The notes under the pieces: generated by a model | Told to the model about the DNA's origin: nothing | Seen by the model: the letters and a program-made list of their open reading frames with translations, nothing else | Database searches by the model: none | Origin: Theocolax elegans | Lineage: Eukaryota > Arthropoda > Insecta > Hymenoptera > Cerocephalidae | Direction: 5' to 3' | DNA: 64,000 nt | NCBI GenBank assembly: GCA_026168455.1 | Contig: CM047426.1 | Location: 52,807,085-52,871,084, forward strand | Position numbers and translations under genes: made by a program | In this document: positions 1-10,990 of the stretch, piece after piece | Layout of the letters: every line of letters begins with the position of its first letter | Numbering within the stretch: position 1 is the first letter of the stretch

Positions 1-1484
1 TGTCGCGTGATGCGGGAGCGGTGGCGGACTGGGCGGAAAGAAACGGTCTTTCCCTTAATGTAAGAAAGACCAAAGTACTGCTTCTGGGGAGTCAACACTA
101 CGTGTCTCGTTTCCACCTCAATAGTATTGTAAGAGTTAATGTAAAGGGCGAATCGCTGCCGTATGAGGGTGCTGTAAAATCGTTGGGAATGTGGATTACA
201 CCTACTCTCGACTGGTCCAAACAAGTGCTTTCAATTTCCCAAAGGGTGCATGGCATTCTGCACACCTTAAGATTTTATAGGCGAGCCCTCTCTCGAGGGT
301 CGCGCAAGGCCTTAGTCGAGAGTTTGGTGTGGCCACATTTCGATTACGCATGTGCGGTGTATAACGATGTCGATCGCACTCGTGAGCTAAAGCTCCAAAG
401 ACTGCAAAATGCGTGTGTGCGTTTCGTTTGGGGAAATATCCCTAGACGTGCGCACGTCACGCCATTTCGATTGAAGCTGGGTTGGCTTTCTGTCGGGTCC
501 AGACGGGCTTATCTTATAGGCTCGTTAGCATATAGTATCATCTCACGGTCCACGCCCTCATACCTGTCTCAGCATTTTATATTATCCAGTTCTCGACCCG
601 AGATCCGTTCCTCTGCTCGATTCCAGCCCAAAATCCTCACATACCACCCACCCCGTACGGAGGCTTTAAACTCTTCCTTTATAATCACCGCATCGAAGAT
701 CCTTAACTCCCTTAACTCCCTTCAAACAATAGATTTTTCCCTGATCCATAGTCACTCATTTCAGAAAAACCTATACGATTACCTGTCTGGACTTGATAAA
801 CAAGCATGGGATGGACGTGTGGTTGAGGAAGGTATTAACGTCATTGAACTTCCCTCGCCGTAATTTCAAAAGCAACCTCAATTAATCTTAATATCAAGTT
901 TATCTATTATGCTAATTTAAGCAAACTATTATAATGCCACATCAACGGCACGTCTAGTCTCTTTGCCAATGTTTTTGCTTTGCGTTTGCGTTATGTGTGT
1001 AATGCGTCTATTAGCCTTTTACGTTTACTATTGTACTTATTTTTAAGTCTCTCATCTAATAATTTATTTTTAATTTAGGCTAGTTGCGTAAAATATCGCG
1101 CTATCTTCACGTACCATCAGATACATTCACCTCATGCATAGTCGCAAAGTTCATAAGAAACCACCGTAATAATGTTCACTTCACTTCATTTCATTTATTT
1201 GTTACTCATTCCATTTTTTCACCAACTTTACTGTATTCATTTAATTATTTACCTAAGTGAATTGGGGATCTTACGAGTCGTGGTACTTGTTGTTTAACTC
1301 ACGGGCGCTTTTTTTCTTATATTTTTACCATAGTTTGTTACCGCGTTTACCTGTATTTTTAATCTTTGTTACTGCCATTAATAGTATATACTCTAATTTG
1401 TTATACTGTACATTGTATTTGAGTTAGTGCTACATGGGGGTTAACCCCCGTAGCCCAATAAATATATATCAATCAATCAATCAA
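1..1484 (+). mobile_element. Non-LTR retrotransposon (LINE A, copy 1), 3' part
   Basis: This is the 3' portion of a Jockey/CR1-type LINE that enters from beyond the window edge. It holds the end of the reverse transcriptase reading frame, about 570 nt of AT-rich 3' UTR, and a distinctive terminus: a GGGGG-TTAA-CCCCC hairpin at 1436-1449, then CCCAATAAA, then (ATCA)n. A (TC)n tract follows at once. The same terminal layout recurs in LINE A copy 2 (3324-5800) and, in related form, at 38.9, 40.8, 42.1 and 49.5 kb. The clade is inferred from the RT C-terminal sequence; I cannot name a family. Confidence 0.85.
3..863 (+). CDS. LINE reverse transcriptase, C-terminal part (open at window edge)
   Basis: The frame is open from base 3 to a TAA at 863, so it continues upstream; the GTG at 21 is not a real start. 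It covers the region just after the RT catalytic YADD box: DWAERNGLSLNVRKTKV (RT block 6), then KSLGMWITPTLDW (block 7), then the thumb and the conserved C-terminal tail (WPHFDYACAVYNDVD, QNACVRFVWG, GWLSVGSRRAYLIGSLAYS). No frameshift or stop is visible in these 286 codons. It aligns by eye with the C-terminal half of the LINE at 4631-5698, including the preceding SRDAGA residues, which supports the upstream frame. It acts in target-primed reverse transcription. Copies this open can be recent insertions. Confidence 0.85.
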   Translation, partial: SRDAGAVADWAERNGLSLNVRKTKVLLLGSQHYVSRFHLNSIVRVNVKGESLPYEGAVKSLGMWITPTLDWSKQVLSISQRVHGILHTLRFYRRALSRGSRKALVESLVWPHFDYACAVYNDVDRTRELKLQRLQNACVRFVWGNIPRRAHVTPFRLKLGWLSVGSRRAYLIGSLAYSIISRSTPSYLSQHFILSSSRPEIRSSARFQPKILTYHPPRTEALNSSFIITASKILNSLNSLQTIDFSLIHSHSFQKNLYDYLSGLDKQAWDGRVVEEGINVIELPSP

Positions 1485-1505
1485 TCTCTCTCTCTCTCTC
1501 TCTCA
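1485..1505. repeat. (TC)n microsatellite between two LINEs
   Basis: A short pure TC tract begins directly after the (ATCA)n tail of LINE A copy 1 and ends where the 5'-truncated LINE B begins (AGTAACAATG). It is one of at least seven TC/GA tracts in this window that sit exactly at LINE termini. Confidence 0.9.
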
Positions 1506-3314
1506 GTAACAATGATGGGCTCACGGTAATTTACTTTACAAATGTGTTAAATGTTATTGTACCCTTTTGGTTGATTTATTCAATAAGTCTATAGATCAGA
1601 GCACTTATCCTAGTTGTTCGAAAAAGTCACTCATTCTACCTTTATGTTTACCTCTCTCAGCATCAGATACTCGTCCAATAGCTCATCTTCCTCATTTCAC
1701 TAAAGTCTTTGACGCACTTATAACTGCTCAGTTAGTCGATTTCTTAGAAAATACATTCTCATTTTCTTCTAATCATTCGGAATATTGCCGTGGATTTAGC
1801 ACTCAGACAGATTTGCTAAATACGACTGATGACATACGTAGAGGATTTGAAGAGGGGATGGTTACGATCATGGTGCATTTTGCTATGAGTCGTGCTTTTG
1901 ACTCTATTAATCATGATATATTCCTAACTGTGCTTAACAATCTAAATTTTTCATCTGATGCAATTTGATGGATGCATTCCTATCTCACAGGAAGAATGCA
2001 AGCTGTTTTAAGGATTAATAATCAATCTTCATGTTATCTACCTATCACTTCAAGAGTTCCCCAAGGCTCAACACCAGGTATTATCTTCTTGATTTATATC
2101 AATTCCATAGCAAAATATATTAAATTTGCTAAGCCAATGCTTTTTGCTGATGATTTAAAAATCTTTATTCAATGTAAACCAGCGGATCTATATCTAATAA
2201 AATAAGTAACCTTGGAATTGTATTGACACATGACTTATCTTGGAATGCACAAGTTGCACGTATTTGCTCAAATATCCATGGAATTTTATATCGATTACAC
2301 TATAAACAACACCCATTATTCATCATTTCAAATCATTTACCCCCACTCACAGTTCAGTCACTTGCATCCATCCTGACTAACACTTGCTTGTTCTCATCCT
2401 CATCACCTTTCTCCTTCTCATTAGTAACGGCCAAAGGGGTGAGGCATGCAGTATTAAAAATCTACCTCTAAGGCAGTCGGTATAGACGGAATCTTCTCAA
2501 TGATGCTCAAACTTTTGAAACCTCAATTAACCCCTCCCCTTGTAGAAATATTCAATAATATGCTAACAGTGGGTTATTTTCCCAACTGCTTGAAGAAGAT
2601 GGTTTTGTTTCCGCTAGCAAAGTCGAGTAAAATTGTGTCGTATACTGATACCAGGCCTCTTATCTCGTCATCCGCCTAAAGCACTTACATACCTACCATC
2701 TCGCACAGAAGCCTTAAACAAATCATTCGTCATTGCATTATCCCGTATAATTAACAAATTACCCATCGACATTTTTAAGAAATCCTCTCTAAACGTTTTC
2801 AAAAGCTCCCTTATTGATCATCTGTTTGGACTCGACCAGGCAGCTTGGTCCGACCGGGTTAGGTCTGAAGGAATTGTTTTGCGGTCCATCCCTCGTTTCC
2901 AAACGGAGTACTTTTTATTTATTTATAGAATTTTATTTTATTCTTGTATAGTGCAAACACTAATAAGTTGAAAAATATTGTAAGTTAATTGTAATTTTAA
3001 TCGTGCGACTGCGAAATGCTTATTGTAAGTTATTATTATTATTGAATTTTATTATATGTATAAACACTTTAGAATATGATCTTAGTAAATTAGGTTCTTT
3101 TTACTCATAAACTACATTGCGGAACATTATATATTTTATATTTTATATCGTATTTTTTGCGATCTTACTTTATTTTTGTTTTTGTTTTAAATGTATTTCA
3201 TTTTTGTTGATTAATTTTAAGAAATTGTAAACGATTCTTCAATGTATTACTTAAGTGCCTACGGGATTTCTACCTTAAAAGGTTCAATAAAAATTATTCA
3301 TTCATTCATTCATT
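1506..3314 (+). mobile_element. Non-LTR retrotransposon (LINE B), 5'-truncated, rearranged
   Basis: A decayed plus-strand LINE lies between two TC tracts. RT fragments run through 1567-2205 in two frames split by a TGA at 1966-1968: an RT block with SDTRPIAHLPHFTKVFD, RVPQGSTPG and the catalytic LFADD box. DLSWNAQVARICSNIHGILY (block 7) follows near 2230-2300. At about 2465-2650 the sequence jumps back to an earlier RT region (AVGIDGIFSMMLKLL ... SYTDTRPL) and then straight to a C-terminal tail (ALTYLPSRTEALNKSFVIAL ... FGLDQAAW) to 2971. The element is therefore a composite of two LINE pieces or carries a duplication plus a deletion. The 3' end has a weakened hairpin, CAATAAA and (TTCA)n, then TC. 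Confidence 0.75.
1567..2971 (+). pseudogene. LINE B reverse transcriptase, disrupted
   Basis: Three in-order reading frames together give RT palm motifs: TQTDLLNTTDDIRRGFEEGM, an FD-like box degraded to MSRAFDSINHD (the usual FDFSKAFD aspartate context is partly lost), SRVPQGSTPG, LFADDLKIF and DLSW. The first frame ends in TGA at 1966, and the stretch after the ADD box is shortened. The 112-codon tail at 2633-2971 carries LTYLPSRTEALNKSF, matching the C-termini of the other LINEs here. It is non-functional. Its closest relative in the window by eye is the minus-strand LINE Y at 36.6-38.9 kb (shared TQTDLL / GMVT / PQGSTPG wording). Confidence 0.75.
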
Positions 3315-3323
3315 CTCTCTCTC

Positions 3324-5800
3324 ACACACAAGTCCTTGATCGGGATGGCGGTAAGGCAGTGCGTCCAAACACGCCGCTCGTTCTTACGCTGAATCTAGCT
3401 AGGCCGCGCGCTACTAAGCTACAATTCAGGGCCCGTGATCTAAAGAGAGTCGATCCAGAGCAAATGAATAATGCGTTCATCGCCCACTATTCGAGTCGAA
3501 TTGACCTGCCGGAGGATGATTCAGTTCCATCATCATCATCTGTACGGGCCAACGCGGATATTGATGGCGACCTTGCTAATGTCTGTGACTCGATTATCCG
3601 CGTTCGATCGCGTTGCACCAATAAAGACTATTGTCCCTCGTATGAAGCACAAAAGGTGGATTACGCCGGCCATTAAATCGCTCATAAAGGAGAAAGACCG
3701 GGCATTTCGCGCCGCCAAACGAACAGACAGCGCGAGCGAATTCCGGAGGTACAGACGTTTGCGAAGTGCCGCCTCCAGGGCCATCGAGGCTGCTAAATTC
3801 AGCATTATTAACCGCGAGCTTGATGAGGCTCAAGATGCGCGATCTAGATGGCGAGTTTTGAGAAGCTACGGTGTATCGGTGAGCTCGAAGCCATCACCTG
3901 CTTCGCTATTTTCAGTTAACGACCTTAATGCGCACTACGCGTCAGTTTCGCAACATGCAGTTCCACTTTCGCAGCATGTTTTGGCGGATACAATTATTTT
4001 TGCACTGCCCCCCGCTACACCGCAATTTCAATTCGTACATGTCACGGCTGCTCAAGTTCGGCGTGTTTTGGGACGGGCGACATCGAGGGCGGTGGGCGCG
4101 GATGGCATTTCGGTTCGGATGCTTAAATTGGCGGAAACTTGTATTCTGGAGCCCCTCGCCGGCATCTTTGACGCCTCGCTACAGGCTGGCTACTTTCCCA
4201 CGCAATGGAAAAAGGCTTTGCTTTATCCGCTCGCTAAAACGAGTACTTGTAGCACTATTTCTGATACCAGGCCAATTGCTAGGCTGTGTGAGATGTCGAA
4301 GTTGCTGGAGAGGGTTGTGCATGCCCAATTATCGTCGTATCTTGAGGAGAATAATGTGCTCTCTCCGAGACAGGCTGGATTCCGTCGGGGCCACAGCACG
4401 CAAACTGCGCTGCTCGGGGTTCTGGAGGATGTTCGGAGGGCGGTGGATCAACGCAAGGTCACGTTACTTGTACTTTTTGATTTTTCCAAGGCTTTTGACA
4501 CCGTCCCCCACGGGACACTCCTCCGTAGGCTCCGAGCGCTCGGTTGCGCGGATGGCGTAATTGAGTGGTTTTTTTCCTACTTGCAGGGCCGTACGCAGGC
4601 GGTTGAAGGTGAGGGAGGTGAGCTGTCCGAATGGGCGCCCGTGCAAGCGGGCGTCCCGCAGGGCAGTGTGCTGGGCCTTTATTATTCTCTATTTTTATTA
4701 ATGATTTGCCCACGGTCTTGCAACATTCTAACTTTATGATTTTTGCGGATGATACGCAAATCTACCACTCATTTCTTCCGATGTCGGAATTCAGCCTGGC
4801 TGTCGAAAGGGTCTCTCGCGATGCTGGGGCGATCGCGGACTGGGCTGCTAGAAACGGTCTCGCGCTCAATGTGAGTAAAACCAAGGTGCTTCTCTTGGGC
4901 AGCCAGCAGTACACATCGCGCTTTGATCTGGACTGTATCGCGAAGATTAATGTTAACGGCGTCCCGCTGCCGTACGAGCGTGTTGTGAAGTCGCTGGGAG
5001 TGTGGATCGCACCGTCTCTTGATTGGTCAAAGCAGGTGCTTTCAATCTCGCAAAGAATAAATTATGTATTGCAGTCCTTAAGATTTTATAAGCGTGCACT
5101 TTCGCGAAAATCACGCAAAGATTTGGTCGAGAGTCTGGTGTGGCCACATTTCGATTATGCATGCGCTGTCTTCAATGACATGGATGACACGAGAAACCTG
5201 AAGCTTCATAGATTGCTTAATGCGTGCGTTAGGTTCGTCTGGGGTACCATAACCAGACGGGCTCACGTCACGCCGTATAGACTCGAATTGGGTTGGCTTT
5301 CGGTCGAGTCCAGACGTGCATACCTTATTGGCTCGCTGGCCTTTAACGTCATAGCGCGCGGCACCCCGGATTACCTTTCACAACATTTCATTTTGACCGT
5401 TTCCCGCCCCGACATTCGCTCCTCCGCCCGCCTCCAACCTAGACCTTTAACCTATCACCCAGCACGCACCGAGGCCCTGAATTCCTCCTTCACAGTTACT
5501 GCTACGAGAATCCTCAATTACTTCCACTCCGCCACATTGGAGCTGTTAGAGTCGCCTGTGCGTCGCGAACTATCTGCTACCGCCGGGGGAATGGTTGGAA
5601 TGGTTAAAATTGTGTTGTGTCTGCGTCAAGTCTCTATTTTTAACTGCGTTTTTGTTTATTGCGTCACGTTTTATGCATATAGTTCTGTATTATACTAGTT
5701 TGTACTGTTTCATTACTTGGCTAACTGGCCAAAGCTGTATCTTGATTAGTGCTATATGGGGGTTACCCCCGTAGCCCAATAAAAATATCAATCAATCAAT
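3324..5800 (+). mobile_element. Non-LTR retrotransposon (LINE A, copy 2), 5'-truncated, nearly open
   Basis: This plus-strand LINE starts just after TC/CA repeats and ends in a GGGGG-TTA-CCCCC hairpin (5758-5770), CCCAATAAA, (ATCA)n and then (TC)n. It retains everything from the linker between endonuclease and RT to the 3' end; the apurinic endonuclease domain is absent. Its terminal hairpin and RT tail match copy 1 at 1-1484. Only about two frame breaks separate it from one continuous RT frame, so it is the best preserved LINE in the window. Confidence 0.85.
3345..5698 (+). pseudogene. LINE A reverse transcriptase, two frame breaks
   Basis: The linker (ARDLKRVDPEQMNNAFIAHY) runs to about 3600, where the frame shifts by one. 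The RT then reads through 4739 with WITPAIKSLIKEKDRAFRAAK, VGADGISVRMLKL, LYPLAKTS, SDTRPIARLCEMSKLLERV, QAGFRRGHSTQTALL, LFDFSKAFDTVPH (first catalytic Asp) and AGVPQGSVLG. At about 4673 a G run appears one base short, so the frame shifts at VLG/PLLFS and continues from 4670 to 5698 with SIFINDLPTV, FADDTQIYHS (catalytic AD-D), NVSKTKVLLLG, KSLGVWIAPSLDW and the conserved tail. RNase H is not seen, as expected for many Jockey/CR1 elements. The missing G could be mutation or a consensus error. Confidence 0.82.
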
Positions 5801-5830
5801 CTCTCTCTCTCTCTCTCTCTCTTTCTCTCA
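5801..5830. repeat. (TC)n microsatellite at 3' end of LINE A copy 2
   Basis: A TC tract with a few interruptions abuts the (ATCA)n tail. It is the last of the three microsatellite segments in this plus-strand LINE array. Confidence 0.85.
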
Positions 5831-6878
5831 CTCTCACACAAGCAATCGGCGATTTCTCGCCCTGTCCCCACTTAATAAGGAAGGGAGGGGGGGAAGAGAT
5901 TCCTCGCGGATAAGGAATCTCACGATCCCGCACCTAACCACGTGATCGAGCACGCTGGTATGAAGTATATCACCCTTTCGACTAGGCCTGGTGAGGCTGC
6001 GGCCTTTCCTCCGGGTGCGAGTCCTGGTACCATCGTCGCCGATAGCCTCTGGGAGTATTGACTCAACCCAAGACCTCTCGCTGACGGTTCGTCGCTTCCT
6101 CTCCTCCTCACTCCAACGACACCTGCTCAATCCGGGGAGACTCCTCTCGCTCCACGGAAATCCCCGGAGAACCTGGATAACGTTGGCTGCACACTCAGAA
6201 AACACCTCATCAACACCTGGAAGCACACGCGACCACGGAAAACACCGGAAACTGTTTGGCTTGGAGGATTACGTTGATGTCGATAGCACGGGATGCGTAT
6301 CTATCGGCATACAAAGTGAGATTGCCCGCGCAGTGTGGGCCGCCGAAAACTCGCTACGCCCTATTTTGGTCCCCGTTTTCGCGATTGGACAATAGGGTTA
6401 ATTACCCCGCCGATCCTTCTCTCGCGAGTTGCCACTTTCTCTGGAAAGGCCAACCGTTGGGCTACTTCCCGGAATTGTATTTCTGGAACAATTTCGGTAG
6501 TCTCCTCAACAGTCGAACCTTTCCGGGAAGGTTATAAAATAAATATTCCTAGTGACAATACCTCTATTGTCGCAATGTTTAATTTTTGAACAATGTAAAT
6601 TGAAACATGTAGAAAATTTCTGTATCTAAAAGATTATATTATGCAAAATAAATATTTTTGTATTAAATTTGACTTTAGTGAGTTATTTATTTATCATCAC
6701 AAGTGATATATTTAATTATTCTTCGAAAATTATATGAAAATCATGAAAAAAACAAAAAAACTTGAAAAAAACGTTTATAACGTTTGGTGCGTTAGTTTGA
6801 AACGTTGCATCAAGTTAGTTTCTGTCATCTAATAATTAAAAAGACGTATTCTCAAAATTTCAGACATGTGCTCATGGT
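5831..6878. other. Unassigned sequence, moderately GC then AT-rich
   Basis: From 5830 to about 6540 the sequence is GC-balanced with CpGs and many short open stretches on both strands, none with a recognisable domain. AATAAA-like signals stand at about 6537 and 6647. From 6540 it becomes AT-rich. It could be single-copy host DNA or an unrecognised element; I see no decisive signal. Confidence 0.4.
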
Positions 6879-6969
6879 TTGGAAAAAAAAATTTTTGTGG
6901 AGAAAAAATTCGAAGTTTGTGAGAATTGCCCACATGCGTATCGCCAAACGATGAATCACTTTTGTTTTC

Positions 6970-7423
6970 ATTTTTCATTCATTGAAACACTCATTTTTTC
7001 ATTAAATTATAATCTCATAGTACTCTTCAAAAGTTTTTTATCTGAACTCAATTCCTCCGACCTTATCAGTCTTCCTGGTTACATGTTATACAGACTGGAT
7101 CGAGTCGGTAAAGAGCGCGAACGAATTAGGAGTATTTTTCCCGCTAATATGGTGTATAGTAGTTGACCCGCTTATTCAATGGACAACTGTGCAAGGCTTT
7201 AAGGTGTGGAATATGCGAATGATATATTGGTTCTTACACGTGGACCTCACCTAACAATAGTGAACGAATGATGTAAAGAAACTAGTCTTTCCGTCAACCC
7301 TTCAAAAACGGAGGTGGTGGTTTTTACTAGCAGATTTAAATGACAAAAGGAGTGCAATTTATTACTTGCTAGCAAACAGTCAACATCATCAATGTTAAAA
7401 TTAAATATCTTGGTGCTATATGT
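6970..7423 (+). pseudogene. Decayed LINE (endonuclease and RT pieces), upstream of solo LTR
   Basis: Short peptides betray a non-LTR element. LISLPGYMLYRLDRVG at about 7050-7110 matches the apurinic-endonuclease context of LINE ORF2. At 7210-7350 the frame reads ANDILVLTRGPHLTIVNE, a YADD-box region with the first D changed to N, followed by SLSVNPSKTEVVVFTSRF. TVNIINVKIKYLGAI follows in another frame at about 7377-7421. Stops and frameshifts are frequent. The RT block between endonuclease and ADD box is missing. The element resumes at 8466 after a solo LTR. Confidence 0.65.
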
Positions 7424-8465
7424 TGTGACGGAAATCATCACACATTCTATTCACGACGAATAGAATATTTATATTCACTAATTGTAAGTCATTGGAGCCT
7501 TTGGTATGTCAAGGCCAACCGACGACAGTTGTTTGTTTCATTTACGAGTGTACAATTACACTCGCGACAATACGTAGGGATGAGAGCGTAACAGAGTGTG
7601 TGTGTGTGTTCCCCACTCTCATCCCTTTTTCGGAAAATTAGGCGATCGCCTAATTAGTGTATGGCGATCAAGATATTTTAACCCTGAAGTACTGCTTGAT
7701 GAGCCGAGAGTACTGATCTACACAAAGTAAGTTATAAGATCCTGTGTACGGTTGATCCGGAGCAGAGTCGAGTAACCAAAACTCGTATTTGTGTTCCGCG
7801 CCTACCTCGTGTGTGAACGAGTGTAAGTGTTGTGAATAAGGACAGGGTCGTGCGCGAGTGCAAGCGCGGTTCGCGAATGTGCTCGCCGCGTCATTGAGCC
7901 CCCTTCACCACAGCGTTGAGGACCGCAGAATCGGCTGAAACATCCACGGGGCGTCGATCGGTAAGTCTATTTGTTACTACTATGACCTCCCACCCCCAAG
8001 TGTATGATTGTTGTGTGAAATCTCGGGAGTGTGTTCCGGTACGCCGGTATCCGCACAGCGGATATCGGGGTATAGTCAACCGCAGGCGAGGTACTTGATC
8101 CTGTTGACACCCGATACTTTCGCCCACGTGGATAAAACTGTTGTCGCAGTACGTGTCCAGGATGGCCTTTTGTTAATTAAATTAAAATAAGTGTTTCTTT
8201 TATTTTTATTTTTATTTCTGTGTATTTATTGTGTCTCTCCGCCCCCGCCACATTCTCTTAATTTAATATAATCGTGTCGAGGCACGGAGGATCGTTCAAA
8301 TCCTCAACACTATGCGTCCCAGCAAACTCGTGTTCCTTGCGACACTTGCCGACAACCTTTGTGAGATAAATTAATTGTGTACGCGGTATTGGGCAACGCG
8401 GCCCAACATTAATTAATAATTATTTAAATTAATTATTACTAAGGGTACGCGAATATCACGGCACA
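7424..8465 (+). mobile_element. Solo LTR (1,042 bp), 4-bp target duplication ATGT
   Basis: The segment begins TGTGACGG and ends GGCACA, with the TG...CA ends of LTR elements, and is flanked by ATGT at 7420-7423 and 8466-8469. A related copy in inverse orientation lies at 55066-56142. The two share blocks such as CAAGGCCAACCGACGACA and the perfect palindrome AATTAGGCGATCGCCTAATT (7636-7655). No internal coding region adjoins either copy, so both are solo LTRs left by LTR-LTR recombination. A 4-bp duplication suits Ty3/gypsy-like integrases; the superfamily is inferred. The LTR sits inside the decayed LINE, whose reading continues on both sides. Confidence 0.85.
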
Positions 8466-8770
8466 ATGTATGTAGGAAATACCAACTAGATAAAACCTAC
8501 AAGAGGGCTATTGCTAATTTATGACAATGTAAAAGAGCAATAGGATCAGCCTAAGCCTAAAACCCAAAACTCTACTGTGAGTGCACCAAAAGAATTTTGA
8601 TACGATGTTCTCGGAACACGTAACTTGTTTGATGGGTGCTAGATTGCTTTGGCGTATACTACATAAAAAGAAATCAATGTGGTAAAGCCGAAATGATCTC
8701 GTGAACGTTTGCTTCCGACTCAGAACAGCCAACACTCAATGATTACAAGGATCGCACATTCTTGATTCTC
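8466..8770 (+). pseudogene. Decayed LINE, RT C-terminal piece, downstream of solo LTR
   Basis: Broken translation resumes directly after the LTR: LDKTYKRAIANL, QCKRAIGSA, NPKLYCECTKRILI. This is the 'KRAIG.-WGL-PK' thumb region that follows the KYLGA block in R1/Jockey-type RTs, so it is the continuation of the fragment ending at 7423. Several stops make it non-functional. Confidence 0.6.
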
Positions 8771-9950
8771 TTTCACGGTAACCTAAACAGAAAGAAGGCA
8801 TGAGTTATGACTTTCTCGTTGCCAATATTATTGTTTTTGTTGCTCTCTTGTCCGACGCGGCTCACTATAATTCATTTTTACTTAAATATGAAAAAAATTA
8901 AGTAGCACCTCTTAGGAAAACATTAAGAAACAAAAAAATACTATTGACAAGCTAAAACCAACAACCTATTTACACCCTCAAAACTAATCTTAAAAATTAG
9001 AAATTTAAAAGTATTCTCATTTTTTGGTTAAATATATTATTAATATAAATATATTATTAATAGATAAAAATATTTATTCTATAAAGGGTTGCAAATAATT
9101 AATTATCTTTTAAAAGAAGAAACACGGGGCTGGCTCTTTTTAACAGGTTCTGGAATTTATTAAAATTACTTAAAATCTTGACCATAATTGACTATCTGAG
9201 TGACAAAGAACACATACACACTCATTCCGCGCGAGGAGACGCGCCGAATATCCCGCACTCACAGGGAGTCGCGCGCTCGCGTTGTACGTCCAAATTAAGA
9301 GAGTTACGTGTGGATACTCACATGGCGACCACTGCCGCTCGCGTAGTTTCTCGCTCGCTTGTGTGCTTATATTGTAATAGGATATTGATTATCCTGTGCA
9401 TATCCTCAATGCATAAATTTTACGCGTTATAGTGATAAAGCTGCACTACCAGACAGCCGATTGATTTGCCGCGATCGGCTGTTTAAATGATTGTCGTATA
9501 ATGTGTTAAGTACGACAGCAGCAAAATATGGCAGTATCAGTCTTTAAGATAGGAAAGTGGTCGCAGATAAAGATTGTATATATTGCTCGCCTTTTTTCTT
9601 GCTTGCACAAGCGCAGTCCATGTCTCCTATGGTATATGTGCAAGTTCGGTATCACTCCGATAAATTGCGGTTTGTTTACTGTTACATCTTCGTTGCAGAT
9701 GCAAGGTATATCTCCATATGCCATGCTCTAACTTTACTTAGACGCTTTGGGATACGGATAAAGATCTATTACTAGAAATTAATACAACTTTCTATATTTA
9801 CGGGTTACCTATCCCTGACTAACGACACACAAAATAGCGTTGGGGCTTCTCTACCTGGCACACTAACAAAATACGTGATTTTAGTTTTTATACTTTTGAC
9901 CGATGGTTTGTCTGCGTATGAGTTCTTCTGAGTGATTCCAATTAATATGA
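8771..9950. other. Unassigned, mostly AT-rich sequence
   Basis: The stretch is AT-rich with a short CpG-bearing interval at about 9220-9360. No domain-bearing reading frame, terminal repeat or RNA gene could be supported. Confidence 0.4.
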
Positions 9951-10219
9951 TTTCTCGATCGTGGGTTCTATGTTGCTAGTTTCTTGACTACGATTTGCGT
10001 TGCTACCCATCTTTTATCCGTATAGAGGGTCCGGTGAAATCCCCTGTTAAGGAGCTGTAGACGTTTGATGATCCACATTTCATTGATGGCAGACAAAACA
10101 ACGACGCATGTAGTTTTTCTTGTCAGCATAATAACCTTGCCAATAATAATACGTAGCCAGATTGGCAAATGTCATCTTACATTTAGCATGGTCAGTCGTA
10201 AGAAAATCATGGCTTTCCT

Positions 10220-10990
10220 CAGGACAGCTTGTCAGTGTTCTTTTGAAATTACATTTAAATTTGATTGGCTAAAATACACTTTTATCCCGATTTATCATGA
10301 GACTAGCCTTGTTGACTCTTCAGGGCATACTTTAGACACCTCTCGTATTCCTCGAAAGTCTTTTTGGCGATGATTACATCACCGAGGTACGAAAATGCAT
10401 AGGGTTTGAGCTTAGGCTCTATGATTTTGTTCATTAACCTCTGGAACGTGGCTTCCTTCTGGGAAAGGCCGTCAAGGATCCATTTGAATTAAACTAAGCC
10501 TAACCCAGGTACTGTGAAGGCACGGTGCGGTGGTACGCACTGCTCAGATCATGCGTACTAATAGACCTCACGTCCTTAAACTGCCGTGGTATGCAATCCA
10601 TGTTTGACAACAGGTAAATATCTCACGTCGATCGCATGCTTAATAAGAGATGTACATCCCAACGGTCTCCCCGTTGTACCTAGATATTGGTCAGTAAGTG
10701 TTTGCAGCCTTTCTTGATTGTCTTATAATAAGTTTGCTGGCCCGTCAATGCTAATTCTAGCCCAACACTTCGCGTGATGCATGCTATTTCCACGTCTACG
10801 AACGCGTTGGCCGCTTTGAGCCATAGTTTATTTTCATTTGGGTCAACACTGCGCCAAATCCACGATTGATGTCAGCTCCGACATAATAGTTAATTGTACC
10901 ATCTAGTAGTATGGCTACGCGAATATTTCGTTTCATCCCGGCAATCTTGAAAGGCAGGTCAACATAACCAGCGATCATCACTGTTTGGTT
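10220..10990 (-). pseudogene. Ty3/gypsy protease and reverse transcriptase fragments
   Basis: At 10981-10796 the minus strand reads GYVDLPFKIAGMKRNIRVAI ... YYVGADINRGFGAVL, resembling the end of a retropepsin domain (I-G ... VA--L ... -LGADF-R-FGAV). The active-site DTG is not visible. Further on, at about 10510-10300, come VPGLGL, WILDGLSQKEATFQRLMNKI and PYAFSYLGDVIIAKKTFEEY. That is the gypsy RT block in which the catalytic YLDD has become YLGD. Stops interrupt every segment. Confidence 0.65.

Noticed and set aside
5834..6395. Overlapping frames on both strands at 5.8-6.4 kb
   Set aside because: No recognisable motif, and similar lengths are open on both strands, as expected from base composition.
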